Below are positions 46,673-54,218 of a DNA stretch of 64,000 nt, in pieces. The notes beneath the pieces are model-generated. The model saw nothing but the letters and a program-made list of their open reading frames with translations, made no database searches and had not been told where the DNA came from. Origin of the DNA: Pseudomonadales bacterium. Its GTDB lineage: Bacteria > Pseudomonadota > Gammaproteobacteria > Pseudomonadales > Azotimanducaceae. Numbering within the stretch: the first letter of the stretch is position 1; each line of letters begins with the position of its first letter. The stretch spans positions 62,001 to 126,000 of the forward strand of contig JANQJA010000003.1 of NCBI GenBank assembly GCA_028281885.1, read 5' to 3'. Made by a program: the position numbers and the translations under genes.

Positions 46673-47881
46673 ATGCAACGACTTCTGATCGCAATATTAG
46701 CGGTGGCCCTGAGCTCTGGGACCTATGCAGACCGGGACGACGATGATGACGACGATCGTCGCAAGGACAAACATTCACCAAAACAAATTCTGAAAAAGCT
46801 CCGGCGGCTCGAGCGGCGGGTCAGCGAGCTTGAAGCACAGGTGCCGCCTGCAAGCGCTTCTGTCACGGTCGATTGTGATGCGGGTGAGACGTTGGCCGAT
46901 GCACTCGCGACCCCGGCCGTGGAACTCGAGATCAGCTTTTCCGGCACCTGCCTTGAAGAGCTGGATATCGATCGAGCAGATGTGTCCATCACCGGCGCGC
47001 TCGGTGCGGTCATAGAAGGCTCGATCGACGTTAACGACGGTGGCGATGTGGTTCTGACCTCGATGGGCATTGTCAACGCGCCGGGCGTCGGTCTGTTCGT
47101 TGGCCACGCCGGGCGGGTGCGGGCAAGCGGACTCGATGTGTCTGGCGCGGTTGATTCAGGTGCGTTGGTCGTCGGCGGGGCAATGACCTGCGGGGACTGT
47201 ACGTTCAACGACAACAGCGAGGGACTGGTAGTGGTGAACAGCGGTCGCGTCGCGCTTGGGGGCGTGATCGAGTTCATCGACAATACCTTCGAGGGACTTG
47301 AAATTGGCGGTTCATCCTCGGTGATCGCGCTGATTGATTCGACCAATGCCGGCGCGGCCGGCACAGAAATGGAACTCGATGCCAGCGGCAATGGCGGCTT
47401 TGGCGTCCTGTTGTATGGCTCGGCGTCATTTCGCTCAACCGACAACGACACCATCACGATCGACAACAATCCAAACGGCATGGTCGTGGCGAGCGGCGCG
47501 AGCGCCCATTTGATTGCGAGCACGGTCGACATTGTGGACAACGGCGGATTGGGTCTGGGTGTATTGGGCGGCACGGTGTTCCTGAACGCGACGATGAACG
47601 CGAGTGGTCAATCGCTTGGCGTCTTTTTGGACGATAACGGGACGCTTCGCGGCGGCGGCGTCATCAACGCCACTGGCAACACCAATTTCGGATATTTTGT
47701 GCGCGCAAGCGTGTTGACCGATGCTGTCGTCAACGGCTCCGGCAACACCAACGAGATGCAGATCCTGCTGGGCGGCACTGTGAATGTGCCCTTCAGTTCA
47801 TCGATTGTCGGTGAAGTCGGCTGCGATGGTACCGAACTGTTGAGCGCACCCTTTGTCTGCGGGACCAATCCCGCTCCCTAG
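46673..47881 (+). CDS. Secreted parallel beta-helix protein with poly-Asp N-terminus
   Basis: 402 aa. Signal peptide (1-19, ending TYA|DRD), then a highly charged DRDDDDDDDRRKDK stretch, a short coiled coil (about 38-57, LKKLRRLERRVSELEAQV) and about 330 residues of short Gly/Asn/Asp/Val-rich repeats typical of right-handed beta-helices (SGNGGFGVLLYG, NSGRVALGG). Cysteines occur in pairs (CGDC; two near the C-terminus). The acidic run could bind calcium. No enzyme family recognised; extracellular or surface role inferred. Confidence 0.75.
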   Translation: MQRLLIAILAVALSSGTYADRDDDDDDDRRKDKHSPKQILKKLRRLERRVSELEAQVPPASASVTVDCDAGETLADALATPAVELEISFSGTCLEELDIDRADVSITGALGAVIEGSIDVNDGGDVVLTSMGIVNAPGVGLFVGHAGRVRASGLDVSGAVDSGALVVGGAMTCGDCTFNDNSEGLVVVNSGRVALGGVIEFIDNTFEGLEIGGSSSVIALIDSTNAGAAGTEMELDASGNGGFGVLLYGSASFRSTDNDTITIDNNPNGMVVASGASAHLIASTVDIVDNGGLGLGVLGGTVFLNATMNASGQSLGVFLDDNGTLRGGGVINATGNTNFGYFVRASVLTDAVVNGSGNTNEMQILLGGTVNVPFSSSIVGEVGCDGTELLSAPFVCGTNPAP

Positions 47882-48006
47882 CGTTTACCGAGTATCCAGG
47901 ATTAATCCCCCCGATATGGTCCGCTGGTTCCGGCGGTGCCATGTCGGGCTTACGCAAGGATGAGCGACTGGTTAAAGGTGTAGATAGCATTGCATGGTTC
48001 TGCCGC

Positions 48007-49203
48007 CTACAGCGGATGTATTTTCAGGACATCACCCTTGCGGACTGCTTGATCGGCATCGATCTCGGCGAGGGCGTTTGCCCAGGTGAGAGACGACAGC
48101 ACACCCGAACTCTGGTTGGGGAACACCACTGCTGTCGGTTCGGTTTCCGATGAATCGACCCTGACCCGAATGAACTGGCACACGCTGGCGGATGGGTAGT
48201 CGAAGTCTGCCCGAGCATGGTACGTCGCAGAAACCGGCTCGGAGCAACCCTGCATCGCAATGAGATAGGGTCGCGCTACGATGAGAAAAGTCACGAAGCA
48301 GGACACGGGATTGCCCGGCAGGCCGAAGAAGGGCGTTTCACCGATCGACCCGAAGGCGACGGGTTTGCCGGGCCTGATGGCAATTCGCCACAGGTCCAGG
48401 TGACCGACTTCTTCGACCGCCGTCTTCACGTAGTCCTCGTCGCCGACCGAAACGCCACCGGAAGTCACCACGCAGTCAGCGGCTCCGGCTGCTGAGACGA
48501 GGGCGTCTCGCGTCGCTTGCGGATCGTCACCGATGTTAATGGACTGAACCGGCTCCATACCGAGTCGATGAATGAGACCGGCCAGCAGGTAGCTGTTCGA
48601 GTTGTAGATCTGGCCGGGGCGGAGTTCGGTCGGTGGCTGGATCAGCTCGCTGCCGGTCGCGATGATCGCGACCCGGAGCGGCCGATAGGTTTCGACCTCG
48701 GCCCTGCCGACGGATGCCAGAAGGCCCAGATGCTGTGGCGCAATCCGGGTCCCGCATTCCATGATGCGACTGCCGGCCTTGATGTCCTGTCCACGGGGTC
48801 GAATGTTCTCGCCGGTCGCAACGTCCACGTTGATGCGGATGCCGTCACTTTCCTGACTTGTATCTTCCTGCTTGACGACCGTGTTTGCTCCCGGCGGAAT
48901 GCCGGCACCGGTAAATATGCGTGCCGCCTTTCCAGCCGCCAGGGGGCTTCCGACGCTGCCGGCAACGATTCTATCGCTCACAGGAAACACGCGATCCGCA
49001 GTCTTCTCATCCGGCGTGAGCGCGAGCGCGTATCCGTCCATCGCACTGTTGTCGTCCGGCGGAACATCGATACGGGAGGCAATATCCTCGGCACAGATGC
49101 GGTTCAGTGCGTTCGTCAGCGACACTGTTTCAGTCTCGTCAATACACTTCGCGCGGGCTCGAAGTGCCGCGTGAACGTCTTCGAGAGGCACCAGTTTGCT
49201 CAC
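48007..49203 (-). CDS. moeA: Molybdopterin molybdenumtransferase
   Basis: Inserts molybdate into adenylylated molybdopterin; 398 aa from GTG 49203. Motifs: DNSAMDGYAL, FTGAGIPPGANTVVKQED, VTSGGVSVGDEDYVK and FGLPGNPVSCFVTF. The GTG overlaps the stop of the upstream 53-aa gene (GTGA). A molybdenum cofactor gene within 1.5 kb of the orphan molybdopterin oxidoreductase suggests supply for it, although moeA belongs to the nnrS transcript. Confidence 0.95.
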   Translation of the reverse strand: MSKLVPLEDVHAALRARAKCIDETETVSLTNALNRICAEDIASRIDVPPDDNSAMDGYALALTPDEKTADRVFPVSDRIVAGSVGSPLAAGKAARIFTGAGIPPGANTVVKQEDTSQESDGIRINVDVATGENIRPRGQDIKAGSRIMECGTRIAPQHLGLLASVGRAEVETYRPLRVAIIATGSELIQPPTELRPGQIYNSNSYLLAGLIHRLGMEPVQSINIGDDPQATRDALVSAAGAADCVVTSGGVSVGDEDYVKTAVEEVGHLDLWRIAIRPGKPVAFGSIGETPFFGLPGNPVSCFVTFLIVARPYLIAMQGCSEPVSATYHARADFDYPSASVCQFIRVRVDSSETEPTAVVFPNQSSGVLSSLTWANALAEIDADQAVRKGDVLKIHPL

Positions 49204-49361
49204 AGTTCTACATCCTCCGGTCGTATGTTGGTCAGGAACACAATCGCTTCAGGAAGCTTCACGATAGCGGTATCTTCGCCGAATACACAACCGATCAGTG
49301 AATGCAGAGCACTGATTGGAATTTCAATAGGCGATGTACCTTCTCCGGGGAGATGACTCAA
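49200..49361 (-). CDS. Small 53-aa protein between nnrS and moeA
   Basis: Read directly from the minus strand: TTG 49361 (1 nt after the nnrS stop), then SHLPGEGTSPIEIPISALHS and so on to EDVEL, stop TGA overlapping the moeA GTG. The tight spacing on both sides (TAG-G-TTG and GTGA) argues for real, coupled translation. It has no membrane segment and a single cysteine; the sequence alternates short beta-like strands. No family recognised. Confidence 0.6.
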   Translation of the reverse strand: MSHLPGEGTSPIEIPISALHSLIGCVFGEDTAIVKLPEAIVFLTNIRPEDVEL

Positions 49362-49362
49362 C

Positions 49363-50493
49363 CTACCCCGGGTTGTCTACCCGCGCCGACAGCAGGATTG
49401 GCACCATTCTGAGTGCATAGAGTGAGAAGGCAGCGATCCACAGCGCCGCTGAGATGTCGAGGAACAGTGAATTCCAGGCAGCCAGTACGCGCGCCAGCGT
49501 TGCGACCGTGATCAGAGTAAATACGATGGTTAGGAGCGTGCCGGCAACGAGTGGCCGGCCGGTATGGCCCATCGCTGCTCGTGAGGATACAGCCGCGATC
49601 ATCAACGCCAGGCCTCCCACTGCGAGTGCGTGAAGCGCTGCCGATGGTGGCGATCCCGCAAGCGACAATGCCCCCAGCAGCATGAAACCGGTCCCAAGCC
49701 AGCCATAACCGATGTGCAAGACCAGCAACAGCGGCTCGGTGATCGTTCGATGTCCCATCCACCGTGACATCCGGGCGAGATGCAGTGCGCCGCAGACCAG
49801 CGCTGCCGGCGCCGTTGCTGTCGCGTTCGGCGCGAATGTCCACAGTGCTGCGAATAGTGCGGTGGCGATCATGACGGTGTGATCGAAATGATTCGGCCCG
49901 GCAGGAACTGCCGTCGCGGGGCCATGCCTCCGGCGCAGCCAGTTGCCGGTAAACGCCGGTATGATTCGCCCGCCGATCACGCCGACCAGGATGCAGGCCA
50001 GCATCATAAATAGTCGAATTGTCTGATCGGGATAGAAGTGAAAGGTCACGTTCAGGCAGGTCACAATCGTGAGAATCAGCAGGATCTGAAGGTTTCTCAG
50101 GTTTCCGGCGGCGATGATCTCGCGCCCCATGAGTATCGTTAGCAGAGCGAAGTACGATGCATCAATGGCGACGACGATCGGGCCTGGCAGCCCCAGGTCA
50201 GTACTGAAGATGACCCGGGCGGCAATCCAGGCAAGCACGACGGCGGCGAGCATTGCTCCCTGGACAGGCGGTCGGCCCGTCCAGTTGGCAACTGCAGTCA
50301 AAAGGAAACCGCCCATGGCTGAGCCTACGAAGCCGAACAGCATTTCGTGGGCATGCCAGTAGATGAGATTGGATGCGTTAGCGGGGAGTGGGAGCACACC
50401 TTCGAGAACGCCCACCCACCAGGCTATATAGAGAATGGCTGCGCCCGCCGTACAGATGAAGAGCGGGCGAAACCCGTAGCTGAGGACGATCAA
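49363..50493 (-). CDS. nnrS: NnrS family haem/copper membrane protein
   Basis: 376 aa with about twelve membrane helices. The signature histidines are in IYWHAHEMLFGF near the N-terminus and HALAVGG further on. NnrS proteins are NO-regulated and protect against nitric-oxide stress in denitrifiers and others. It overlaps the acyl-CoA dehydrogenase gene by 4 nt and is followed by the 53-aa gene and moeA. Confidence 0.9.
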   Translation of the reverse strand: MIVLSYGFRPLFICTAGAAILYIAWWVGVLEGVLPLPANASNLIYWHAHEMLFGFVGSAMGGFLLTAVANWTGRPPVQGAMLAAVVLAWIAARVIFSTDLGLPGPIVVAIDASYFALLTILMGREIIAAGNLRNLQILLILTIVTCLNVTFHFYPDQTIRLFMMLACILVGVIGGRIIPAFTGNWLRRRHGPATAVPAGPNHFDHTVMIATALFAALWTFAPNATATAPAALVCGALHLARMSRWMGHRTITEPLLLVLHIGYGWLGTGFMLLGALSLAGSPPSAALHALAVGGLALMIAAVSSRAAMGHTGRPLVAGTLLTIVFTLITVATLARVLAAWNSLFLDISAALWIAAFSLYALRMVPILLSARVDNPG

Positions 50494-51737
50494 ACGCCGA
50501 AGTCCCAGGCCTTCCCCGCTGCGTAGTGCTTCAGTATGTTTTTCGCCATCAGGATTTTGTGCACCTCGTCAGGACCGTCAGCGATTCGAAGTGTCCTGGC
50601 GCTGAGGTACATGCCGGCGAGCGGCGTATCGCCGGAGACACCCATGGCGCCGTGCACCTGTATTGCCCTGTCGACGACCCTGTGCATGGCATTTGGTACG
50701 AATACCTTGATTGCGGAGATTTCGGTGCGGGAGTCGCCATCGTTGTCGATGACTTCAGCGCAGTGGATTGTCATCAGGCGAGCCGCCTGAATGTCCATGT
50801 AGGATTCCGCAATGAAATCCTGAATCATCTGCTTCTCATACAGAGGGCCGCCGTGAACCTCGCGGGTTGTAGCGCGCTTTATCATGAGGTCGAAAGCGCG
50901 CCACATCTGGCCGACACAGTTCATGCAATGGTACACGCGACCTGCGCCGAGGCGATCCTGTGCCGCCTGGTGGCCGGTACCTCTGGCGCCCAGCGCGTTC
51001 TCGAGTGGCACCCGTACGTTGTTGTAGGTGATTTCGCAGTGATTGCCGCCCGCGTTGCCCCACACAGGGACGCTGCGTTCGATGTTGAACCCCGGTGTGT
51101 CCGTTGGCACGAGAATCTGCGTCATTTTTTCGTTGGGGTCGCCATCGTCCCCTTCTCCCTCGGTCCGGCACATGACGACTGCGACCGAGGCATGGACGCC
51201 GTTCGACGTAAACCATTTGCGGCCGTTGATGACCCATTCATCACCGTCGCGAACGGCGGTGGTCTGAATCGATCGCGGGTTGGATCCCGCATTGTCGGGT
51301 TCGGTCATGGAGAAACAGGAGGTAATCTCTCCGCGGATCATGGGCATCAGCCATTTCTCCTTTTGCTCTTCAGTCCCGTACTTTACGAGCAGGGACTCGT
51401 TACCCGAGGTAGGCGCGACGACACCGAAGAGTGGATTGCTGAACGGGCTCCAGGCCAGGATCTCGTTCATGTAGGCGTGTCCCAGAAACCCGATGCCCAT
51501 ACCACCATATTCTTTCGGGAGGTGGGGGGCCCAGAGATTCTGTTGCTTGACGTGCTCCTGTATCTCGTAGACGAATGATTGTCGCTCGGTGTCTTCCCTG
51601 GGTCTTCTGAGCAGTTCTTCTTTGGGAATAATGTATTCAGAGACGATCTTTGCGGTATCGAGTCTTACCTGGTTGATTTCATCGGAAAGATTGGGAATGG
51701 GTTGTACAGAAAGGGGCGCAAACGCGGGAATGGTCAT
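50490..51737 (-). CDS. Acyl-CoA dehydrogenase family protein
   Basis: 415 aa from ATG 51737 (GGAG 6 nt upstream); a TTG 24 nt earlier is less likely. FAD-binding strand CFSMTEPDNAGSNPRS and the C-terminal QVHGAMGVSGDTPL and RIADGPDEVHK place it in the ACAD10/11-like group. Substrate chain not determinable. It heads a coupled group with nnrS and moeA and has an FNR/DNR-like site upstream, an unusual context for a fatty-acid enzyme. Confidence 0.9.
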   Translation of the reverse strand: MTIPAFAPLSVQPIPNLSDEINQVRLDTAKIVSEYIIPKEELLRRPREDTERQSFVYEIQEHVKQQNLWAPHLPKEYGGMGIGFLGHAYMNEILAWSPFSNPLFGVVAPTSGNESLLVKYGTEEQKEKWLMPMIRGEITSCFSMTEPDNAGSNPRSIQTTAVRDGDEWVINGRKWFTSNGVHASVAVVMCRTEGEGDDGDPNEKMTQILVPTDTPGFNIERSVPVWGNAGGNHCEITYNNVRVPLENALGARGTGHQAAQDRLGAGRVYHCMNCVGQMWRAFDLMIKRATTREVHGGPLYEKQMIQDFIAESYMDIQAARLMTIHCAEVIDNDGDSRTEISAIKVFVPNAMHRVVDRAIQVHGAMGVSGDTPLAGMYLSARTLRIADGPDEVHKILMAKNILKHYAAGKAWDFGV

Positions 51738-51806
51738 CTGATTCTCCACAGTGGCTGTCAAAGAGTTTAAATAGACGAAGTCTCCTGCCAGTTGCCCTCG
51801 GCGACA

Positions 51807-51820
51807 TTGACCTGCGTCAA
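51807..51820 (-). promoter_or_regulatory. FNR/DNR-like inverted repeat upstream of the acyl-CoA dehydrogenase-nnrS operon
   Basis: TTGAC-CTGC-GTCAA, a perfect 5-4-5 inverted repeat with the spacing of CRP/FNR-family sites (consensus TTGAT-N4-ATCAA). Centre is about 76 nt before ATG 51737; a TATTTA hexamer on the same strand lies at 51773-51768. The distance between the two is not the classic class II spacing. Confidence 0.5.
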
Positions 51821-51904
51821 GGTGTTGTCCACAGGCGCGAAAGTGAATGCTGGAGATTCATTCCGAGAGACAGTCTTGTCTTCGGGTGGGGCTGGCCGAT
51901 CGAT

Positions 51905-52333
51905 TCAGTAGTGACGTTGCATGTACAAGATGCCCGGCATCATGACGATCTGCCATGCAAGACGCAGGTCTCTGTTGTAGTCAGGATCCATTTGCTCGAC
52001 AGTTAAGAGCAATGCCTCAAGCCACTCATCGTAGAGCTCGGGCTCGATGCCATGATGTGCACGCGAGTGGGACGCCGCGACCCGCTCGAGCAGTTCATTG
52101 GGTTCGTGCAGTAGATAAAAGCTGATCATGTGGTACATGGCCTTTTGCAGCACAATGATCTGTTTCGACATGTCCGTGTGTTCGAAGTGATCCTTGATTC
52201 GAGGCGACCGGGCGAGAAAGTTTTCATAGAAGCGCGTGAAAAACCGTTGTCCGCGCGCGGTGATGCCAACACCGTGACCCACGAGGCGTTCGTAGCTCTC
52301 TTCAAACTCTTGTTCGAAGTTCACGATTCCCAA
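51905..52333 (-). CDS. Single-domain globin
   Basis: 142 aa, all-helical globin fold without a flavin-reductase domain. It begins MGIVNFEQEFEESYERL; FFTRFYENFLARSP matches the B/C region. The proximal haem ligand is probably His89 in ASHSRAHHGIEPELY. Bacterial globins of this type often bind or dioxygenate NO. Next to nsrR and nnrS, NO detoxification or sensing is the likely role. Confidence 0.82.
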   Translation of the reverse strand: MGIVNFEQEFEESYERLVGHGVGITARGQRFFTRFYENFLARSPRIKDHFEHTDMSKQIIVLQKAMYHMISFYLLHEPNELLERVAASHSRAHHGIEPELYDEWLEALLLTVEQMDPDYNRDLRLAWQIVMMPGILYMQRHY

Positions 52334-52393
52334 TCGCCAGCATGGTTGAATCCCAGCGTGTTGAAGGCGTGTTCGGGGCCCGTTATCGGGCCC

Positions 52394-52406
52394 TTGATGT
52401 ATTCAA
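52394..52406 (-). promoter_or_regulatory. NsrR-like half site upstream of the globin gene
   Basis: TTGATGTATTCAA (52394-52406) is nearly palindromic and shares GATGTATTC with the site before nsrR. Its minus-strand reading TACATCAA resembles half of the NsrR consensus. The other arm of a 23-bp site is not conserved. It is about 60 nt upstream of the globin start. Confidence 0.4.
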
Positions 52407-52507
52407 CTGGTTTTTGAGCGACGCTGTCAAAGTCGGGCGCTGTCAGTATCCCCCTGTTCCTGGGTTACACTTGCGGTTTTCATAAAATGGTTGGCCAACA
52501 AAGGCTT

Positions 52508-52530
52508 AAGATGTATTCTATATACTTGTT
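52508..52530 (+). promoter_or_regulatory. NsrR-like operator over the nsrR promoter
   Basis: AAGATGTA-N7-TACTTGTT, 23 bp, with six of eight positions symmetric. It has the 8-7-8 geometry of NsrR sites. TTGGCC (52491-52496) and TATTCT (52514-52519) form a 17-nt-spaced weak promoter that the site overlaps, suggesting autorepression. Confidence 0.6.
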
Positions 52531-52572
52531 TGAATTCGGGAGCGCATTGATTTTCCGTGAGGAGAAGAGCTG

Positions 52573-53007
52573 GTGCGGCTGACCCAATATACGGACTATT
52601 CGTTCCGGGTCCTCATCCATCTTGCGCTTTCGAGCAGTGTCGTAACCATCCGGGAAATCTCTGAGGCTTACGGAGTTTCCAGGAACCATCTGATGAAGGT
52701 GGTGCAGCAACTCTCACGTGCGGGCTATGTTGAGTCATTGCGTGGGCAGGGCGGTGGCTTGCGGCTGAAGAAGTCGCCAGACGACATCACGATTGGTGAC
52801 GTCGTGCGCGACATGGAACCAGATATTGCACTGGTCGAATGCCAGAAGGACGAGAAGTTATGCGTTATTTCCCCTGCTTGCAGACTAAAGGGACTGATGG
52901 AGAAGTCCAAGGGTGCTTTTTTCGACGAACTCGACAAGAGCACACTCCGGGATCTTCTGCCGCGTTCAGCCAGGGAGGGTCTGGTTACGCTCCTGTCAAT
53001 CGAATAG
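52573..53007 (+). CDS. nsrR: NsrR, nitric-oxide-sensing Rrf2-family repressor
   Basis: 144 aa from GTG 52573. The N-terminal winged helix has MRLTQYTDYSFRVLIHLA; Asp8 and Cys90, Cys97, Cys103 (in ECQKDEKLCVISPAC) are the expected [Fe-S] ligands. NO destroys the cluster and relieves repression. Candidate operators are found before this gene, before the nirS operon and, as a half site, before the globin gene. Confidence 0.94.
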   Translation: MRLTQYTDYSFRVLIHLALSSSVVTIREISEAYGVSRNHLMKVVQQLSRAGYVESLRGQGGGLRLKKSPDDITIGDVVRDMEPDIALVECQKDEKLCVISPACRLKGLMEKSKGAFFDELDKSTLRDLLPRSAREGLVTLLSIE

Positions 53008-54200
53008 CTCCACTTGCCGTCGCCGCGCTGCTGCTCGGCGTTTCAGGACCTGCGTTCGGCGGTGAAGAAGCGGGCACGCTGGCCGAAGCCTTCGGCAGCG
53101 GCAAGGCAAACATTCAGTTTCGCTATCGTGCGGAGCATGTTGATCAGGATGGTCTTGCGGACACGGCGTTTGCCTCGACGCTGAAGACCCGCGTTAATTT
53201 TCGTACCCGCGTTTACAACGGTATGTCGGTGTTTCTGGAGGCGGATAACGTCACCTATGTTGGTGACGATCCGTTCAATAACACAAGAAACGGAAAAACC
53301 TCGCGGCCCGTGATTGCCGACCCGTCCGGGACAGGAATCAATCAGGCATACGTTCGATTCAATACAGGCAACGTGACGACAACCGCGGGTCGGCAGCGCA
53401 TCAATCGCGGCACCCAGCGTTTTATCGGCGGTGTTGGCTGGCGGCAGAATGAACAGACTTACGATGCGTTGGATGTTTCGTTCGCCACCTCTGATCTGAC
53501 CGCCTCGTATGCATTCGTCAACCGTGTTGATCGACTCTTCGGACCGAAGGACGGAGCCGCTGCGGCAACATTTGATTCGAACTCGCATCTGCTCGACGTC
53601 AAGTTCTCTCCGGAACACATCGGCACGATTACTGGCTACGGATATTGGCTCGACTTTGACAATGCGGCCGCGTTATCGACGCGCACTTTCGGCGCCCGTT
53701 ACGATCGATCGTTCGATGTGGGCGCCTATTCAGTTCCGTTGGCAATAGAGTATGCGCATCAGACGGAACATGGGGACAATCCCCGCGACTACTCGGCGTC
53801 CTATCGATTGGTCCAGATCAGCATAAAGCGGGGTGACTCTGCCGTCTCGCTTGGAAATGAAGTGCTTGAAGGAACGCCTTCTGGCGTCTTTGTCACGCCT
53901 CTTGCCACGTTGCACAAGTTTCAGGGCTGGGCGGACAAGTTTCTCGGCACGCCCGCAGGCGGCATCGTGGACACTTTTGTGACCGGGAGTACGAAGGTCT
54001 CTGGGTTCAAGCTCAATGCTGCTTACCACGACTTCGAAGCGGATCTGGGCAACGCCGACTATGGACGAGAGATCGACATTTCCGTATCTCGTGCACTCAA
54101 TCAGAACGTCAGTCTCCTGTTCAAGCTTGCCCGATACGATGCTGAGGACCTGGCAACCGACACCACCAAGGCCTGGCTGATGGCGACTATTACATTCTAG
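53004..54200 (+). CDS. Outer-membrane porin, alginate-export-like family, apparent ATA start
   Basis: Beta-barrel protein of about 398 aa. Diagnostic segments: FRYRAEHVDQDG, GRQRINRGTQRFIGGVGWRQNEQ and PLATLHKFQGWADKFLGTP; it ends with MATITF, an aromatic C-terminus as in porins. The signal peptide (APLAVAALLLGVSGPAFG) begins right after the nsrR stop, but no ATG, GTG or TTG lies there. ATA at 53004-53006 overlaps the nsrR TAG as ATAG. The nearest canonical in-frame start, TTG 52878, would put 42 residues before the signal. Confidence 0.82.
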   Translation: MAPLAVAALLLGVSGPAFGGEEAGTLAEAFGSGKANIQFRYRAEHVDQDGLADTAFASTLKTRVNFRTRVYNGMSVFLEADNVTYVGDDPFNNTRNGKTSRPVIADPSGTGINQAYVRFNTGNVTTTAGRQRINRGTQRFIGGVGWRQNEQTYDALDVSFATSDLTASYAFVNRVDRLFGPKDGAAAATFDSNSHLLDVKFSPEHIGTITGYGYWLDFDNAAALSTRTFGARYDRSFDVGAYSVPLAIEYAHQTEHGDNPRDYSASYRLVQISIKRGDSAVSLGNEVLEGTPSGVFVTPLATLHKFQGWADKFLGTPAGGIVDTFVTGSTKVSGFKLNAAYHDFEADLGNADYGREIDISVSRALNQNVSLLFKLARYDAEDLATDTTKAWLMATITF

Positions 54201-54218
54201 AAAAAAGGGGCGTCGCCC

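Noticed and set aside
52839-53003. N-terminal extension of the porin overlapping nsrR
   Set aside because: It would place 55 extra residues, encoded inside nsrR, in front of a normal signal peptide; no ribosome binding site supports ATG 52839.
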